Shown here piece by piece: positions 61,496 through 64,000 of a stretch of DNA of 64,000 nt (its first letter is position 1; each line of letters opens with the position of its first letter). This DNA comes from Psychrobacillus sp042945595. GTDB taxonomy: Bacteria > Bacillota > Bacilli > Bacillales_A > Planococcaceae. The notes beneath the pieces were generated by a model that saw only the letters and a program-made list of their open reading frames with translations, had not been told where the DNA came from and made no database searches. The position numbers and the translations under genes are program-made. Location of the stretch: positions 1,302,001-1,366,000 of the forward strand of contig NZ_CP168493.1 of NCBI RefSeq assembly GCF_042945595.1, written 5' to 3'.

Positions 61496-63571
61496 ATGTC
61501 GGATTATTTAGTAATAGTGGAATCGCCAGCAAAGGCAAAGACAATTGAACGGTATTTAGGAAAAAAATATAAAGTAAAGGCATCCATTGGTCATGTAATC
61601 GATTTACCTAGAAGTAAAATGGGTGTAGACGTAGAAAATGACTATGAACCAAAATATATTACGATCCGAGGAAAAGGACCTGTATTACAAGATTTAAAAA
61701 AAGCTGCTAAAAAAGTGAAGAAAATCTATCTCGCAGCTGACCCTGACAGAGAAGGGGAAGCAATTGCATGGCATTTGGCTCAAGCATTAAACGTAGACAT
61801 CGAATCGGATTGTCGTGTTGTTTTTAACGAAATTACAAAAGATGCAATATTAGAATCTTTTAAACACCCAAGGCCAATTGATATGGATTTAGTAGATGCT
61901 CAGCAAGCTAGAAGAATATTAGACCGACTTGTTGGATATAATATAAGTCCTATTTTATGGAAAAAGGTAAAGAAAGGTCTTTCAGCAGGTCGAGTTCAAT
62001 CCGTAGCTTTACGTTTAATTATTGATCGCGAAAATGAAATATCCAATTTTATACCGGAAGAATATTGGACAATTGAAGGGCAATTTGAAAAAGGCAAAAA
62101 GTCCTTTGATGCACTATACTACGGTTCTGAAAAAGAAAAAGTAAAACTTACAAACGAAGAAGAGGTTAAAGAAGTATTAAAAGGTATGAAAGGTAAAAAG
62201 TTTGAAGTGACCAATGCGGTAAAAAAAGAAAGAAAAAGAAACCCTGCCGCATCCTTCACAACTTCTTCTCTTCAACAAGAGGCAGCGAGAAAGCTAAACT
62301 TTAGAGCTAGAAAAACAATGATGCTCGCTCAACAATTATACGAAGGAATCGACTTAGGGAAAAAAGAAGGAACTGTTGGTCTCATAACTTATATGAGAAC
62401 GGATTCTACGAGAATTTCGGATACCGCAAAAGCGGAAGCTCATGCATTTATTCATAACGAATATGGCAGCGAATACATTACATCAAGAAATGCTGAAAAA
62501 CAATCTAAAAAAGCACAAGATGCACATGAAGCGGTTAGACCAACAAGTGTTTTAAGAACTCCAGATCAAGTAAAAGCAATTCTATCTAAAGATCAGCTCC
62601 GTTTATACAAATTGATTTGGGAGCGATTCATCGCGAGTCAAATGGCATCGGCAATACTAGATACTGTTGCGGTAGATATGAAAAATGGAGATGCGGTGTT
62701 CCGTGCAAACGGTTCGCAAGTGAAATTTCCGGGATTCATGAAAGTGTATGTAGAAGGTTCTGACGATCAAACCGACGATAAAGACAAATTACTACCTGTG
62801 TTAGAGGTCGGAGATATAGTGAATTCTTTAGCTATCGAACCTAAACAACATTTTACACAGCCGCCACCAAGATATTCAGAAGCAAGATTAGTAAAAACGC
62901 TTGAAGAACTGGGTATTGGTAGGCCTTCTACATATGCTCCAACCCTGGATACCATTCAAAAAAGGGGCTATGTTGCTTTAGAAACAAAACGTTTTGTACC
63001 TACAGAGTTAGGAACAATTGTTCATAAACTAGTTTTAGAATTTTTTCCTAACGTATTGAATATCGAGTTTACGGCACAAATGGAAAAAGACTTAGATAGT
63101 GTAGAAGAAGGACAAGTTAAATGGGTTCAGGTAATTGATGGGTTTTATCAAGACTTTGCGAAACATGTGGAGCATGCAGATGCTGAAATGGAGAAAATCG
63201 TCATAAAAGATGAACCAACAGGAGAAGATTGTGAAAAATGCGGCTCTCCAATGGTGTATAAATTAGGACGATTTGGCAAATTTATGGCTTGTAGTAATTT
63301 CCCGGATTGTCGGAATACGAAAGCAATTGTAAAAGAGATTGGTGTACCGTGCCCATCTTGTGGAGAAGGACAAATTGTAGAACGTAAAAGTAAAACGAAA
63401 CGAATTTTTTATGGTTGTGACCGATATCCGACATGTGATTTTGTATCATGGGATAAGCCGATAAATAGACCATGTCCAAAATGTAATGATATGTTAGTAG
63501 AAAAGAAATTGAAAAAAGGCATACAAATTCAATGTGTTTCTTGTGATTACAAAGAAGATCCGCAGAGTTAA
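61496..63571 (+). CDS. topA: DNA topoisomerase I
   Basis: Relaxes negative supercoils. The 691-residue type IA enzyme has a Toprim domain (about 1-115, IVESPAKAKTIERYL, LAADPDREGEAIAWHL), the catalytic Tyr299 in GLITYMRTDSTRIS, and three C-terminal zinc-ribbon modules (CEKCGSPMVYKLGRFGKF, CPSCGEGQIVERKSKTKR and CPKCNDMLVEKKLKKG). AAGGAGG precedes the ATG. Confidence 0.96.
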   Translation: MSDYLVIVESPAKAKTIERYLGKKYKVKASIGHVIDLPRSKMGVDVENDYEPKYITIRGKGPVLQDLKKAAKKVKKIYLAADPDREGEAIAWHLAQALNVDIESDCRVVFNEITKDAILESFKHPRPIDMDLVDAQQARRILDRLVGYNISPILWKKVKKGLSAGRVQSVALRLIIDRENEISNFIPEEYWTIEGQFEKGKKSFDALYYGSEKEKVKLTNEEEVKEVLKGMKGKKFEVTNAVKKERKRNPAASFTTSSLQQEAARKLNFRARKTMMLAQQLYEGIDLGKKEGTVGLITYMRTDSTRISDTAKAEAHAFIHNEYGSEYITSRNAEKQSKKAQDAHEAVRPTSVLRTPDQVKAILSKDQLRLYKLIWERFIASQMASAILDTVAVDMKNGDAVFRANGSQVKFPGFMKVYVEGSDDQTDDKDKLLPVLEVGDIVNSLAIEPKQHFTQPPPRYSEARLVKTLEELGIGRPSTYAPTLDTIQKRGYVALETKRFVPTELGTIVHKLVLEFFPNVLNIEFTAQMEKDLDSVEEGQVKWVQVIDGFYQDFAKHVEHADAEMEKIVIKDEPTGEDCEKCGSPMVYKLGRFGKFMACSNFPDCRNTKAIVKEIGVPCPSCGEGQIVERKSKTKRIFYGCDRYPTCDFVSWDKPINRPCPKCNDMLVEKKLKKGIQIQCVSCDYKEDPQS

Positions 63572-63589
63572 TAGAAAGAAGGATTTAAC

Positions 63590-64000
63590 ATGACTGAAAT
63601 AGTAAATGTGATTGGTGCTGGACTTGCAGGAAGCGAGGCTGCTTGGCAAATTGCGAAGCGGGGTATAAAGGTTCGTCTTTTTGAAATGCGACCTGTTAAA
63701 CAAACGCCAGCTCATCATACAGATAAATTTGCAGAACTAGTTTGTTCTAATTCGCTACGTGCAAATAATTTGACAAACGCTGTTGGAGTTATAAAAGAAG
63801 AAATGCGTATATTGGATTCTCTTATTATTCATGCTGCAGACAACAGTAGTGTGCCCGCTGGTGGTGCACTAGCTGTTGATAGGCACGATTTTGCTGGAAG
63901 AGTTACGGATACGATACGTAATCATCCTTTAATTGAAATTGTAAACAAAGAAGTAACGGAGATTCCAGAAGGTATTACTGTCATTGCAACAGGACCATTA
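63590..64000 (+). CDS. trmFO: tRNA (uracil-54 C5) methyltransferase TrmFO, N-terminal part (runs off the right edge)
   Basis: Folate- and FAD-dependent methylation of U54 in the tRNA T-loop. The first 137 residues are present: FAD site VNVIGAGLAGSEAAWQIAKRG, FEMRPVKQTPAHHTDKFAEL, VCSNSLRANN and GALAVDRHDFAGRVT. AGAAAGAAGGA precedes the ATG. The gene continues beyond the window, in the B. subtilis order topA-trmFO(gid)-xerC. Confidence 0.94.
   Translation, partial: MTEIVNVIGAGLAGSEAAWQIAKRGIKVRLFEMRPVKQTPAHHTDKFAELVCSNSLRANNLTNAVGVIKEEMRILDSLIIHAADNSSVPAGGALAVDRHDFAGRVTDTIRNHPLIEIVNKEVTEIPEGITVIATGPL

Overview
The window looks like chromosomal DNA of a low-G+C, spore-forming member of the Bacillales. 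A spoVM gene, the B. subtilis-like gene order from rqcH/gmk to topA/trmFO and the protein sequences suggest the Planococcaceae/Caryophanaceae neighbourhood (Psychrobacillus, Lysinibacillus or Sporosarcina-like). Genus is an inference; no rRNA or tRNA gene was seen.

Layout. (1) Bases 1 to about 17.8 kb are an accessory, partly decaying region. It holds a TetR C-terminal fragment, broken EamA-transporter, alpha/beta-hydrolase, WYL-regulator, IS66 and IS1182 remnants, and a few intact modules: an MBL-fold hydrolase; a haem-stress module (HrtBA-type exporter divergent from HssRS-type genes, with the response regulator interrupted by an amber codon); a YdeI-like protein; an ECF41-type sigma factor with an FAD oxidoreductase and a matching promoter; aspartase; and a large AT-rich orphan gene with a possible HEPN nuclease motif. 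Four copies of a 50-bp palindrome centred on GA lie here, two of them bracketing the orphan gene. (2) From 17.8 to 64 kb is a dense, almost entirely plus-strand housekeeping region: rqcH (minus), gmk-rpoZ, coaBC-priA-def-fmt-rsmB-prpC-prkC-rsgA-rpe-thiN-spoVM, rpmB (minus), asp23-like and fakA, sdaAB-sdaAA-recG, fapR-plsX-fabD-fabG-acpP, rnc-smc-ftsY-ylxM-ffh, rpsP-khpA-rimM-trmD, rplS, a type I signal peptidase gene, rbgA, rnhB, a ylqG/ylqH-like pair, sucC-sucD, dprA, topA, and the start of trmFO.

How the genes work together: nucleotide, cofactor and ribosome maturation functions (gmk, coaBC, def, fmt, rsmB, rsgA, rimM, trmD, rbgA), protein targeting (ftsY, ylxM, ffh, signal peptidase), phospholipid and fatty-acid synthesis under FapR (an operator is visible), chromosome maintenance (smc, recG, priA, rnhB, dprA, topA), and central metabolism (aspA, sdaAAB, sucCD).

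Non-coding structure includes many intrinsic terminators, a FapR box, a likely L19 leader, an ECF41 promoter, a 120-bp repeat in two copies (about 0.8 and 35.2 kb), and a GC-rich, roughly 125-bp repeat in two inverted copies (19.7 and 55.4 kb) plus a collapsed third. Relative to the B. subtilis order, yicC and remA are missing before gmk, and rlmN is missing between rsmB and prpC. The most unusual item is the palindrome-bracketed orphan gene at 15.1-17.8 kb.
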